Source: Plasmodium brasilianum
Lineage: Eukaryota; Apicomplexa; Aconoidasida; Haemosporida; Plasmodiidae
Length of the DNA stretch: 64,000 bases
Assembly: GCF_023973825.1 (NCBI RefSeq)
Contig: NC_090127.1
Span: 1,784,501-1,848,500, forward strand
Direction: 5' to 3'
The position numbers were made by a program, and so were the translations under genes. The notes under the pieces are model-generated. The model worked only from the letters and a program-made list of their open reading frames with translations. It was not told where the DNA came from and made no database searches. Shown piece after piece: positions 35,201 through 45,111 of this stretch (its first letter is position 1; each line of letters opens with the position of its first letter).

Positions 35201-35672
35201 TAATTACAATCCGTCTGTTGCTGGCACACAAAACAGCTACAATGTGAATAATAATTTGAGCAATAATATAAAGCACAATCCGAGCAACAGTCTGGGTAAT
35301 CATTTGGTCAGTAATATGGAGCAGAATATGAACAACAATATTTATGAGAAGATATCGAGTTCTCCCCAAAAGGACGATAAGAAAATATTCGGTGAATGTA
35401 TGGCAAGCTCAGATGATGTCAGACAAGTGTCAAAAAAGGAAACTAATACGAAAGAGTGTAATACAAATATGCTGAACGAAATGATTCAAATGGAAAGAGA
35501 TTTATTAAACAAAAAAAATGAATTATGTAAGGAGAAAAATACAGAAGTTTCAACATATGCAAACATGAATTTAACAGAGGACGTAAATTCTGACTGTATG
35601 CAAATGAATCATAATGAGAAAGTAAATTATGTAAATATAAAAAAAAAAAAAAAAAAAAAAAAAAATGGATGA
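32232..35672 (+). CDS. ApiAP2 transcription factor, N-terminal part before poly(A) frameshift
   Basis: The first ATG in this frame is at 32232 (MNIPCNYNNININC) and gives 1,146 residues. The protein is Asn/Ser-rich and largely disordered, as in other ApiAP2 proteins outside their DNA-binding domains. A region at ~33508-33625 encodes a repeat of NNIIN (15-bp unit). The frame ends just after a run of Lys codons (poly(A) 35639-35665) with a TGA at 35670-35672. No DNA-binding domain lies in this part. Position and strand match the large ApiAP2 gene PF3D7_1222400 of P. falciparum (from memory), so I read this and the following segment as one ~2,800-residue protein split by a frameshift. Two separate genes with no spacing between them is the less likely alternative. 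Confidence 0.75.
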   Translation: MNIPCNYNNININCSVSIKASDLLNNRNEGDNRSDHTSVENSWYNKGNVENNYISNNEKNVCMYSNFCNVLHSNNNNSINSSGNDIYYNIINSQNIDNTRTDEANKNINKNVCVNVEDTMNHKKKNSIKEKQSGISFVKCDIGNSLNIHDSLQHKQKDDNITHKSNICSNNVNVNVFGSNNTSDYINNSSSNVFNKGNLDIGNVVNAKLYHMVSMNTNSSDNGIVNYDENENDIVKGIQNDMHNANADGDKIRIDESKEYDSKVLYNNHLSKDDGAVNLEGASNYTCSSFLNNRECKKTEMNKYEAEDMYYTSKKAHACSSSNNQYGANTDSSCIKSAQSNVHNNLYRNVLMKGKESVGTDLIQKNNSILSDSVSDYGYRSNVENGDAPYTKLACQENKVSTDICSLNDAYNPISKISGNEMNSLNNNIIYNNIINNNIINNNIINNNIINNNIINNNIINNNNFMHTLKRTINESMCTKIVNECKLNNNNNLFNGVNNTEDTSIIVNHVEGVRNGDNVNGSCGHVCGKVNNGSNKIRNILLNDNLINTNNSTNESSSCSRYENEKMNVQDSINGKEENALLYAASFNPQKMILSNKNELIENCSSTVNNLNTFDNCKCFEKKQVSTDSLVYLENSERGEFFPNKENYDPIKSNGILAAHINNIKPISTYENKNNEGAPQSLHNQYSTSCTTSTDSKLKVYHTPSCPITVDKNYIPLEEIIENKKIINDNNVVDISPCSCTLLDSSNIVYIPSNYEHNMDSAIVKKDINSCLQVKRNLYTENNYFHNKPDVDKQIYTSNLDKNNNSINTKMILRNCDYVYNDKNEIITNRVCHKEESDIMGSYVDLVPIKKCRTELKNTYGYDSLENRSNDVNISEACNVISNSLSANHKDAYYDYYVKNDSACMCGEGGDSSSVIGNNNNTNINKDGSISNKDQKFKINPIHVGFKSDENNVDDSFSMCKLLDHASGNNIRVNDININNFSQNNNDAIYNYNPSVAGTQNSYNVNNNLSNNIKHNPSNSLGNHLVSNMEQNMNNNIYEKISSSPQKDDKKIFGECMASSDDVRQVSKKETNTKECNTNMLNEMIQMERDLLNKKNELCKEKNTEVSTYANMNLTEDVNSDCMQMNHNEKVNYVNIKKKKKKKKNG
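35639..35665 (+). other. A27 run at the ApiAP2 frameshift
   Basis: A 27-base A run joins the two halves of the ApiAP2 gene. The upstream frame reads VNYVNIKKK..., and the downstream frame, shifted by one base, reads KKMDELINDEKINIEHLKG. Changing the count of A by one (fewer) or two (more) restores a single frame. Confidence 0.85.
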
Positions 35673-38600
35673 ATTGATTAATGATGAAAAAATAAATATT
35701 GAGCATTTAAAAGGAAATTTTAAAGGTTTTATCAAAGACGTCGTTATGCCTTTTAAAAATAATTGTAAAAAGAGTAAAACGTATGAATTATGTGCCGGGA
35801 GTAACAATAACAATAATAATAACAGCAGTAATGACAATAATAATAACAATAATAACGACAATACAAATGAAATATGCCGAGAGAATTATAAAACTTATGA
35901 AGCATATAATTCTCAAAATAGTATAAATGAAATTTGCGAAAAATTTTTTTTTTTTAAAAAGAATGTATGGCCATATATAAATAACAATTATATAAATTGT
36001 GATATATTAAAAGATAAATCAAGAGAAAAAAGTGTGGACGACAAAATGAGTAACAAAAATGTGACTTATCCATTATGTAGTACTAAAGCATTTGAATTGT
36101 GTGATAATAAAAATATTGTGAATAAAAATAGGAGTAACTATTTAAGTGAACAAAAATATTATGAGACATTTATAAGTCCTTGTAAAAATGAAGAAGAATT
36201 AAATTATGAACAAAATTTAATGCATAATAAAACTAGTTATGAAAAGATAAATGACAATGAAAAAAACATGGAGAGATATTATAATTTGTACAATAACAAT
36301 TGTAGTAATAATAAAAATGAAGAATGTAAGCTAGAAAAAAGTGAAGAACAGTTTATGTATGAAAATGAAAGAATCACTAATATAATTAACAACTTTACCA
36401 CAAATGACAATTCAGAAAATTATATCCCGTCATTATGTGACTCGTTAAAAGTTCGAATGGTTAATGAGGAAAACGGAGTTTCCCCTCAAAATTGGATTAA
36501 AAATAACAACGAATTTTTAAACACTAGTGTAAGCAAATTTGGAAGAAATCAGTTCAGTGGTAATAATAGTAACATTATCAGAAACAGTAATAGTGATAGT
36601 AATACAAATAGCGTTAATGGTGAAAATGATAAAAATAGGCGAGTTCAATTGTTTCACCTCCATCATTTTAATGGGAAAAAAAAGAAGAATGAAGTTTGTT
36701 CTAATGATTTTATACATAATAATAGGGATCTCTATAATAACCACCAAATAATTGAAAATAATCGTGATGCTGTACCTAGTCTAATTAAAAGAAATGTCCC
36801 TAGTACTGTAAATACTATAAATGAACAAAATAATTTAAGTAAAATTAAAAATGGTGCTTCTACTTATAACTGTAATTCAAACGGAATTGCTATTTCTCTT
36901 ACCGCGAATCATAATGTTAGTGATGTGTCTAATTGTGGAGGTGACAATGGGGGGAATGAGGATCAAACCACTGTTAACCATATGTACAATGTAAATTTTG
37001 TTGGAAAACAAAATGTGTATAAAACCAATAGTAGTAGTAGTGGTCTTCTTCGAACTAGCTGTGGAACGCTGAATTATTCAACGAATAAAAACATGGATGT
37101 TTTAAAAAATATTAGCGGTGTGAATAGTGTTAGTGGCATGAATACTGTTAACAATTCTAGCAGTATGAATAGTACTAACAGTATTAGCGGAGTGAATAAT
37201 ATTAACAGTGTTAGTAGTATGCATCGTGGCGATAAAACAAATTATCAACAAGATAAGCACAATGTTAGTGGAGAGCAGACAAAAAAATCTTTTCCTAAAA
37301 ATATAATACACACGAAAGTCATGTATGATAGAACAAATAATTTACAATTTGGATATGATAATAAATGTGAATCATCCATTTTAAACAGTATAGAAGTAGC
37401 TTGTAATAACAACCAAACCTGTCGAAATTTTTTGCAACCAGTGAAAAATGGGGAAAATGGTAGTGTCGTTATTAATTCAAATGGGGACAAGTGCTCCAAC
37501 GGAATTGTCATCAACACATGTCAACCTAATAATAATAATTCGATTACTACTACTACTACTGCTACTACTACTTCGGCTACTACTACTTCGGCTACTACTA
37601 CTACTGCTACTACTGCTACTACAACAACAACTACTACTACTAATAATAATAATAATAACTCCGCAGATGAAAATATCTTACAGGATAACTTCTTAAAACT
37701 GTGTAATAGCCATTATAAAATTACTAATAATATAAAAGAATTGAATATTAACAAGTTATATAATAATATGATGAATAAGTCCAGCGATAAAAGTTCTAGC
37801 TGTAATCTTGTTTATCTTGGCAATAATGTGCCCACTTGTGATGTAAATAAAGACAATAGGAACAATAAATGGCCAGTTGGTTTAAACTGCTCTAGTAATA
37901 TACCTTTTCATGGAAATTATACCCTTAACAATGATAATGGTAAAGGGATTAGCAGTAATGATAAGGCAGCCCTTGCAAACAGTACTACTGCCGTAGGAGG
38001 TGTAAATGGCTTATTGAACAAGGACAGTTGTCCCATAAGAGGAAAAAAAAGAAGAAGAAAGAACAGCGGTAATGCTACAACCACTGCTACTGCTGCCGCT
38101 CCTAACAGTGGTAGATGTCTTAAAAAAGTAAAACCCAAGGAATCAAAAGAAAATAATGACGAATTATACCAGAAAGCAAAATTTTTACCAAAAATCACAG
38201 GAGTGAGTTATGACAGAAAACAAAACTTATGGGTATCTCACTGGAGGTCTAATTGTAAAACTGTACATAAATATTTTTCCGTTAAAAAATATGGATTTCA
38301 AAATGCAAGGTTACTAGCTATTAATTGTAGAAAACAGAATGTGAAATATAATGTAGCAAATAATATTTTAAATTATAAGTCATCTGGTAAATCTTGTTCC
38401 CTATTGAAAGATATGGTACTAAGTAATAATGAAAACAATGTTCATTATGCAGATCATAATAATTATTTATATGAATTAAATATGAAAAAAGTTAATGCTA
38501 AAAGTCAGTCAATCAAAAAGAGAAGAAAGAAAAAGGATGAAAATAATGAAAAAAAGAATTCAGTTTCGGAAAATGTGCAAAATGGAGGAGAAGAAAAAAG

Positions 38601-40680
38601 GGCTAAAAATAATTTTGATCAAACCAACTGTAGTAAGAACCAACTTGTACTATCAAATATGAGCAGCAAAACTAAGTATGAGCAAGTAGGTGTAGGAAGG
38701 AAAATGGGAAATCAAATGGACATGCAAACCTCGTTACAATGTGTAGAAAAAAAAAAAAATGAAACATCCTCTGCAAATAGTAGTACCAAAATGGTAAATA
38801 AAAATGCGTACAAGAAAAAAAGAAATACCTTACAAAAAATTTCTAATGAAAATGATAAAATGTGCTACCAACAAGACATAAATGAAAATTTTGACAAACC
38901 TCGTGATGATACAAATATAAACAAATGTATGAATGGAAATATAAAACATGAGAACAAGATAAAAGATAACCAAATAGATGGTTTCCTTGAGAAAAAAAAA
39001 AATGTGATAAACAGTCACTTATACAAGAAACTGATAAACAATCATTTGTATAATAAGTTAATAAATAATCAGTTAAGTGATGGTAAAACTAATAATAACA
39101 ACATATTCTGTAATTTAATTAATAGCAGTTTTTATATCAATGTTATTAATAATAATTTAAATGCACATATGAAGAAGAAAAAAAATCAAATCATAAATGA
39201 ACAAACAGAAAATTATACAAATCATGAAAATTTTAACAACACTACTTTTTACAGAAAAAATAAATGTACCAGCAACACCTTTACTGATAATCAATCTGTA
39301 AATAATCTATGTCAAGAAAATTCATATCTGAACAGTAATCCTTATAATGCTAGCAGTGTGTACAATAACAAACTTATGACACCTATAGTACACACAAGTG
39401 ATAGCCATTATGCCAAAAACAATGAAAAGTTGAATAATAAAAATAATACCTGTGTGAGTGATACCAGTCAACTAACGAGCACTCAAGTGGTGCAGAATTG
39501 TAGTAATATGTGCAGAAAAAGCGACGCGCAGAGTTGTAGCAGCTCTCAAAATAATAGCGGCACACAAAATTATAACAACTTACAAAATAATTGTAACTCA
39601 TATAATTCCAATAACCATTTCAAAGAGAAAAGTACGTATTTCGGTGAAAACAGAGAATTTTTCACAGGTAATGTGACCAATGAAATGAAGAAAAATTTTG
39701 TATCTAATAATGAGCTTGTGAGAAATAATTCAATGTTTTTGAAAAGCCAACATAATGTTGATGACAACCATACAAATAGCATTAATAATAGTGATATCGT
39801 CATGAACAGAAGAAGCAGTATAAACAAAAAAAGTAGTATGAATAATGAAAATAATAGAGACAGTCGAAACGACATTAGCAACATTACGAGGAGTAATAAA
39901 AAAAATGAAGATATGAATTCATGTAGAATGAATGAGCTCATTTCAAATAATAATAACATACATGAAGGTGGTAACGAGCTTTTAAGTAAGAACATTCTAA
40001 TTCAAAATAAACAGTTTTTGAATAATAACAATAATAAAAATTTTAGAGACAGAGGAGGAATTTTAAATGAAAATTCCTTTTCAAATAATGAGCAATTTTT
40101 TAATGATACCAAATTTGCAGCTAATTATAATAAATGCGAAAACATAAATCAGTGCTTAGGCCAATTTTATGATGACTGTAAATATAATGATATACTAAAC
40201 TGTTCAGAAATAGAAAATTCGTGCATAAATGATAATTATTTTAAAAGCGATCAAATTAATGGTAATGTATTTGATGGTCAAGCAAAAAAAATTAGTGCAC
40301 AATTTGGTGTTGATAAATTAAGCTATACCAATTTAAATAGCACATATATAAGCAATACAAATACAGCTAGTAATGGGGATCAAATGGATAATGGGAAAAA
40401 CAAGTTAATGATATCAAAGATTACTACAAAATATATATTGACTGATATAAAAAATAAATGCTTAAGAAATTGTTCTATTAATTTTTTAAAAAGCTTTCCA
40501 GATATAAAAAATATTATTAATAAACACATTGTTAAAATTTCAGAAGCAAATTCCATTAATACAATTAAGCCTTACATTCATTTATTTAGTAATTTATTGG
40601 AAAAAAGAAAATTACTTCATATGTTATCACCAAATACGCAGGAACTGTACATTTACAATTTACAAAAACTGCCTCTTTAA
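35665..40680 (+). CDS. ApiAP2 transcription factor, C-terminal part with AP2 and ACDC-like domains
   Basis: These 1,671 residues start at the ATG that ends the A27 run, but probably continue the preceding segment. At residues ~841-893 (38185-38340) lies an AP2 DNA-binding domain: LPKITGVSYDRKQNLWVSHW, then KTVHKYFSVKKYGFQNARLL, with the strand-strand-strand-helix pattern and a basic tail. A nuclear-signal-like KKRRRKN occurs just before it and KKRRKKKD after it. The last ~85 residues (ITTKYILTDIKNKC...IKPYIHLFSNLLEKRKLL) resemble the ACDC domain found at the C-terminus of many ApiAP2 proteins. The rest is Asn/Ser-rich low complexity, with a Thr/Ala run at 37540-37650 coded by ACT/GCT repeats. 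DNA-binding nuclear regulator; target sites unknown from sequence. Confidence 0.9.
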   Translation: MDELINDEKINIEHLKGNFKGFIKDVVMPFKNNCKKSKTYELCAGSNNNNNNNSSNDNNNNNNNDNTNEICRENYKTYEAYNSQNSINEICEKFFFFKKNVWPYINNNYINCDILKDKSREKSVDDKMSNKNVTYPLCSTKAFELCDNKNIVNKNRSNYLSEQKYYETFISPCKNEEELNYEQNLMHNKTSYEKINDNEKNMERYYNLYNNNCSNNKNEECKLEKSEEQFMYENERITNIINNFTTNDNSENYIPSLCDSLKVRMVNEENGVSPQNWIKNNNEFLNTSVSKFGRNQFSGNNSNIIRNSNSDSNTNSVNGENDKNRRVQLFHLHHFNGKKKKNEVCSNDFIHNNRDLYNNHQIIENNRDAVPSLIKRNVPSTVNTINEQNNLSKIKNGASTYNCNSNGIAISLTANHNVSDVSNCGGDNGGNEDQTTVNHMYNVNFVGKQNVYKTNSSSSGLLRTSCGTLNYSTNKNMDVLKNISGVNSVSGMNTVNNSSSMNSTNSISGVNNINSVSSMHRGDKTNYQQDKHNVSGEQTKKSFPKNIIHTKVMYDRTNNLQFGYDNKCESSILNSIEVACNNNQTCRNFLQPVKNGENGSVVINSNGDKCSNGIVINTCQPNNNNSITTTTTATTTSATTTSATTTTATTATTTTTTTTNNNNNNSADENILQDNFLKLCNSHYKITNNIKELNINKLYNNMMNKSSDKSSSCNLVYLGNNVPTCDVNKDNRNNKWPVGLNCSSNIPFHGNYTLNNDNGKGISSNDKAALANSTTAVGGVNGLLNKDSCPIRGKKRRRKNSGNATTTATAAAPNSGRCLKKVKPKESKENNDELYQKAKFLPKITGVSYDRKQNLWVSHWRSNCKTVHKYFSVKKYGFQNARLLAINCRKQNVKYNVANNILNYKSSGKSCSLLKDMVLSNNENNVHYADHNNYLYELNMKKVNAKSQSIKKRRKKKDENNEKKNSVSENVQNGGEEKRAKNNFDQTNCSKNQLVLSNMSSKTKYEQVGVGRKMGNQMDMQTSLQCVEKKKNETSSANSSTKMVNKNAYKKKRNTLQKISNENDKMCYQQDINENFDKPRDDTNINKCMNGNIKHENKIKDNQIDGFLEKKKNVINSHLYKKLINNHLYNKLINNQLSDGKTNNNNIFCNLINSSFYINVINNNLNAHMKKKKNQIINEQTENYTNHENFNNTTFYRKNKCTSNTFTDNQSVNNLCQENSYLNSNPYNASSVYNNKLMTPIVHTSDSHYAKNNEKLNNKNNTCVSDTSQLTSTQVVQNCSNMCRKSDAQSCSSSQNNSGTQNYNNLQNNCNSYNSNNHFKEKSTYFGENREFFTGNVTNEMKKNFVSNNELVRNNSMFLKSQHNVDDNHTNSINNSDIVMNRRSSINKKSSMNNENNRDSRNDISNITRSNKKNEDMNSCRMNELISNNNNIHEGGNELLSKNILIQNKQFLNNNNNKNFRDRGGILNENSFSNNEQFFNDTKFAANYNKCENINQCLGQFYDDCKYNDILNCSEIENSCINDNYFKSDQINGNVFDGQAKKISAQFGVDKLSYTNLNSTYISNTNTASNGDQMDNGKNKLMISKITTKYILTDIKNKCLRNCSINFLKSFPDIKNIINKHIVKISEANSINTIKPYIHLFSNLLEKRKLLHMLSPNTQELYIYNLQKLPL

Positions 40681-41515
40681 TATAAACAAAAAAGAAAGAA
40701 ATGTATTTTTCATTGTTATTATTCTTATTTTTTTTATATTTTATTACTTATTTTTGTTTTTCTTTTTTTTATTATTTGTTTTTTCATATTTTTTAATGTT
40801 TTAATCATATCTCGTTAACAATTCGGTTTATACCATTTCCACGCATAAGGAAAAAATCTTGTGATAAATTATGTTTTTGCACGTCTGTATGTATATATAT
40901 ATATATATATATATAATACATATTTATGTTTATTTATTTAAGTGTTCTTATATAATTATGAACATTCAGGTGTATATCTACATAACACATTTTTGCCGTG
41001 CATAAAGAGCATGTATAATAACCTTTTCTAAATTTAACAGTTATATATTGAACTACACGCTTACTCATGTACATGTATATATGTGTACGCGTATACATAT
41101 ATATAAGTGTGTACGTTTGCAGAAAATTTTGTTCATATATATATTTGCTCATGTTAAGTAACAAAACGTGTTTGTTCAAATTCCGTTATTACAAAAATGC
41201 TTTAATAGCACTTTTAATTAAAATAAAAAATTAAATTGAAATAAATTGAGTCAAATTAAAAAGGTAAAACCCCCGTGGTTTCATGTAAAAAAAAATTATA
41301 AAATGTAATCCGCAAAATATAATATGTTATCCTTAAAATATGAAATAAAAGGAGCAAAGTGTAAAATGTATAGTGAAAAGTGTAATAATTCGAAAGGTTA
41401 ATATATTAAAAAATACACCATATTCAAAGTAAAAAATGTCAGTGTAAAAAATGCAAAACTCGTCCTCACTTTTACTTAAAATTTAAAAATATTTATAAAA
41501 TATAAATAAATTTTA
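40681..41515. other. Convergent intergenic region
   Basis: This lies between the 3' ends of the ApiAP2 gene (plus) and DPH6 (minus). It shows poly(T), a TA run at ~40892-40915 and TATACATA microsatellite sequence. Nothing coding is seen. Confidence 0.6.
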
Positions 41516-44339
41516 TCATTTTTTTTCAAGTTTCCATTTTAAAGGTTTAAATAAAAAAACGGGGCATACTGAATCATCTGTATGCTGAATTACTTCATAT
41601 TCTTCAATAACTATTTTGTATTTGTATAGTGAACAATCCAATGTACAAGTTTCATATTCTCCTCCTTCCCCACAAATGTTTAAGCCATATTTAGTGTTCA
41701 TCATTTTTAGATATTCGTACATTTCTTTTATAGATTTGCCAACATGTTCTTTATTCAACCCTTTATTGTTTTAACATACAGATGAAACAAAGGCAAAACA
41801 AAAAAAAAAAAAAAAAAAAAAAAAAAGAGTACTATGAATGTATTTTTGTTACATATTTTTCATTTTTTACTTCTATTTCTTAACATATTTTCTTTATGCA
41901 CTTAAAATAATACATGAATATATTATCGTATGCACAGGTGTACATATATATACGTATATATACGCACATGTATATATGTGAAAAAAATTATATCCCATTT
42001 TGTTCTTTTTTTCTTTATTAATATTTACCGTATGCTGCAGTTTTCACAATTATTGCTTCCATGCCATCGCTAATCATATTTTGCAACAGTTCTTTCTGTA
42101 AATAAAAAAAATCAAATAATAAAATATAAAGTTAAAAATGATTATTAACAATTTTTTACATAGTATTATTTGCACTCAACATATTATATTTTATGACCTG
42201 ATCTTTTTCCCACAAGTAAGCTAAAATTTGCAAATTTAATCTTTCACAACTTTGAGGTGTTATAAAAAAAAGAAAAAAAAAGAAAAAAAGGATGCAGTAT
42301 TATAATATGTAGTTTTAAATGAAAATACAAGTGTAAATTTATAAGTATTTTAATTACACGTGTTCCAATCGCTTCTTCTGATAATTTGACTTGATAGCCC
42401 CACATGATACTGCATTTATGCTGGGAAATTTTGTCTTATAAAGAAGAAAAAAAAAAGTATGCATCTTCGTTCGTATCATATATATATATTTATTTATTTA
42501 CACAAGCATATATGCATATAAACACTAGTTACTTCTTTACCTTAGCTTCGAGCAGTAGTTCATACAAATCTTCAACTTCATCATTAGAATCATAAGTATA
42601 CAACAAGTCAATATTAACTGCTTTTCCTAAAATGATAAAAGTAGTAAGTGTGTTCGTATTTCCTTTTTTAAATCTTTATTTTTTAGGTTTATTTTATTTT
42701 ACTAAAATATTAACGTGTTGTCAATTTTTATTTTAAAGAAAAAATAAAAAAATTTAAGAAGTAAAATAACAAACAAATAGTAATAACTGCATTATTAATT
42801 AGTGTTTATATGAAATTATTTTTTTCCTTTTGTTATATAGTAATGTACTTTTAATTTGATGCTGAATCAAAGGTTTTTCCAAACATTTTGCAATTGATTG
42901 AACAAGTTCAAAACCCACACTCTGATACATATAACTGTCAGTCTCATCTATGAAAAATTTTATGGAACAAATACAAAAAGATATCACAGTAAATGTGTAT
43001 CTCATATGTAAGCATATGTATACAAATATTATGTGTGTACATTAATATGCATATGTATTTCCAAGATATGGTAAATAGTTACACGTATTCGTACGATGTG
43101 GCAAATTATTATATGTATACAAGCTCATGTATATATGAGTGCATATGTTCTAATTTGAAGTCGCGTGCATTCTTATATATATGTAAGATATTAGTATTCT
43201 TGTAAAATAAATTTTTAAGCGAAAAGGGGAGAAGCTGTAGTCGCTTTAACCAAAAAAAAAAAAAAAAAAAAAAAAAAGATAAAGTTAAAGTTAAAAAAAA
43301 AGAATGTAAATTTCTAATGCCTTTTCCGTTCTTTTTTTTTTTTTTTTTGATATTTATTCTGTTAAATGAATAAAGTTTAAAAAAGAAAAATTAGAACAAA
43401 CACATATAAAATGAAGAAAAAAGAATATATATGGAATAACTATAAAAACATAAATAACAGTATTATGTTATATAGTCGGTTACAATCATACAGTAGTTAG
43501 CAGATAGTTAAAAAGTATATTCCATAATTCTTTATTTCTTTTATGATTCAAAAAAGGAAGAACACTCGGAATATAATAGAAAGAAAAGGAAAAAAAAAAA
43601 AAAAAGGATATTATTCATTAACAGAAATGCCATAGGTTAGGGTAGTAGAAATAAAAAGAATACAATGTTAAATAAAATAAGTGTGTTGGTAAATATACAC
43701 ATGTGTAATACTTCGTATAGTTTCTTTTGTAATATATATATACATGTATATGCAACATCTTTATATAAATTATTAGTGTTATTATATATGCAGTAATGCT
43801 ATACGCATATATATGTATATAATCATATGTACATAAACACGTACACACAAGTAAATACATAAATACGTACATATATAAACACGTACATATATAAACATGT
43901 ACATACATAAATACACACATACATAAATACGTACATACATAAATATGTACATACATAAATACGTACATACATAAATACGTACGTACATAAATACGTACAT
44001 ACACAAACATGCACGTACATGAATACATACATACAAACGTAAAAATACACTTCTTATATACATAGGAATATAAACTCATGTACAAATACATACAAACAAA
44101 AGTACACATTCCAAATATACATAGGAGTGTACATATACATATATTCCCATACATACCAACATACGTATACACTTTTATATATGTACATGCGTACGTACAA
44201 ATTTACAAAATCAGTTATTACTTTGATTCTTATATGGTAGAAGGTGAGCTAATAATATGATATTATGACCATATTTAGAACAATAAATCAAGTTTTGTAA
44301 ACTGTCTTTTCCTCCCGATATTAGACCAACAATATTCAT
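41516..44339 (-). CDS. DPH6: Diphthine-ammonia ligase (DPH6), seven exons
   Basis: Seven exons join in frame: 44339-44222, 42947-42849, 42626-42541, 42434-42358, 42249-42198, 42095-42029, 41760-41516, giving 247 residues (human DPH6 is ~267). Exon 1 starts MNIVGLISGGKDSLQNLI, the PP-loop ATP-binding motif. Later exons read ETDSYMYQSVGFELVQ, DEVEDLYELLLEAK, INAVSCGAIKSNYQKKRLEH, CERLNLQILAYLWEKDQ, ELLQNMISDGMEAIIVKTAA and GEGGEYETCTLDC, each aligning with DPH6. The enzyme performs the last step of diphthamide synthesis on eEF2, amidating diphthine with ammonia and ATP in the cytosol. All junctions use GT...AG; the exon 5 donor (GTCATA) is the weakest. Intron 1 is ~1.27 kb, unusually long. The gene runs divergently from AP2-G. 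Confidence 0.93.
43835..44020. repeat. 16-bp TACGTACATACATAAA repeat in DPH6 intron 1
   Basis: About eleven degenerate copies of a 16-bp unit (ATACGTACATACATAA and ATATATAAACACGTAC variants). The tract accounts for much of the length of the first DPH6 intron and produces long spurious open frames in several phases. Confidence 0.8.
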
Positions 44340-45055
44340 CTTTATTTTTTAAAGAAAAGTGGAAAAAAAAAAAAAAAAAAAAAACAGAACAAAATAGAAC
44401 AAAAATGAATTGTATTCAAAATTCAAATTATATTGTAAAAGATTATTTTTCCAAAAAAAATTTATTCCTCATAAAATGTGTTTTTTCATCAAATATGTAT
44501 ACAACTATTTCTGTTATATTGGAAAAAGTTATTTTTTACACTTGATTTTCAAAATATAGTTTTTTTCTGTAATGGTTCGCTTTATATTTTTATGCATTAT
44601 TTTTTTTGTTTTTTGATATATATTTCTTTTTTTATATATATTTGTTCCATATTTATGTGATTTTGTTTTGTTCATTTGATATATATATATATATATATTT
44701 TTTTTTTTTTTAATATATACGAATTCTTTTCTTTAATGTTCACTCTTTGTTATATCATTGTATATTTAATTTATTTCGTGGATGCATTTTTTTTCTTTAT
44801 GAGCATGATTTTTCCGTTTTTCTACATACATATATATATATATATATATATAATATTATATATAATATATATATATAATACATATATATGTATATATACA
44901 CAATTGTGTACGTATATATATTGTGTACGTATATCTATATTGTATATGTATTCTATGTATTTGTATATGTATATCTATGTATTTGTATATGTATAATACG
45001 TATTGTATATGTATATCTATGCTATTGTATACTTCTATCTATGTAAATGTTATAT

Positions 45056-45111
<56 letters not shown>

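Noticed and set aside
35665..40680. A second stand-alone gene starting exactly at the poly(A)
   Set aside because: The ATG is formed by the last A of the run and there is no intergenic space; a frameshift in one gene is simpler.
43618..44172. Minus-strand frames of up to 184 residues rich in Tyr/Val/Cys
   Set aside because: They translate the 16-bp TACGTACATACATAAA repeat inside DPH6 intron 1; periodic in all phases.
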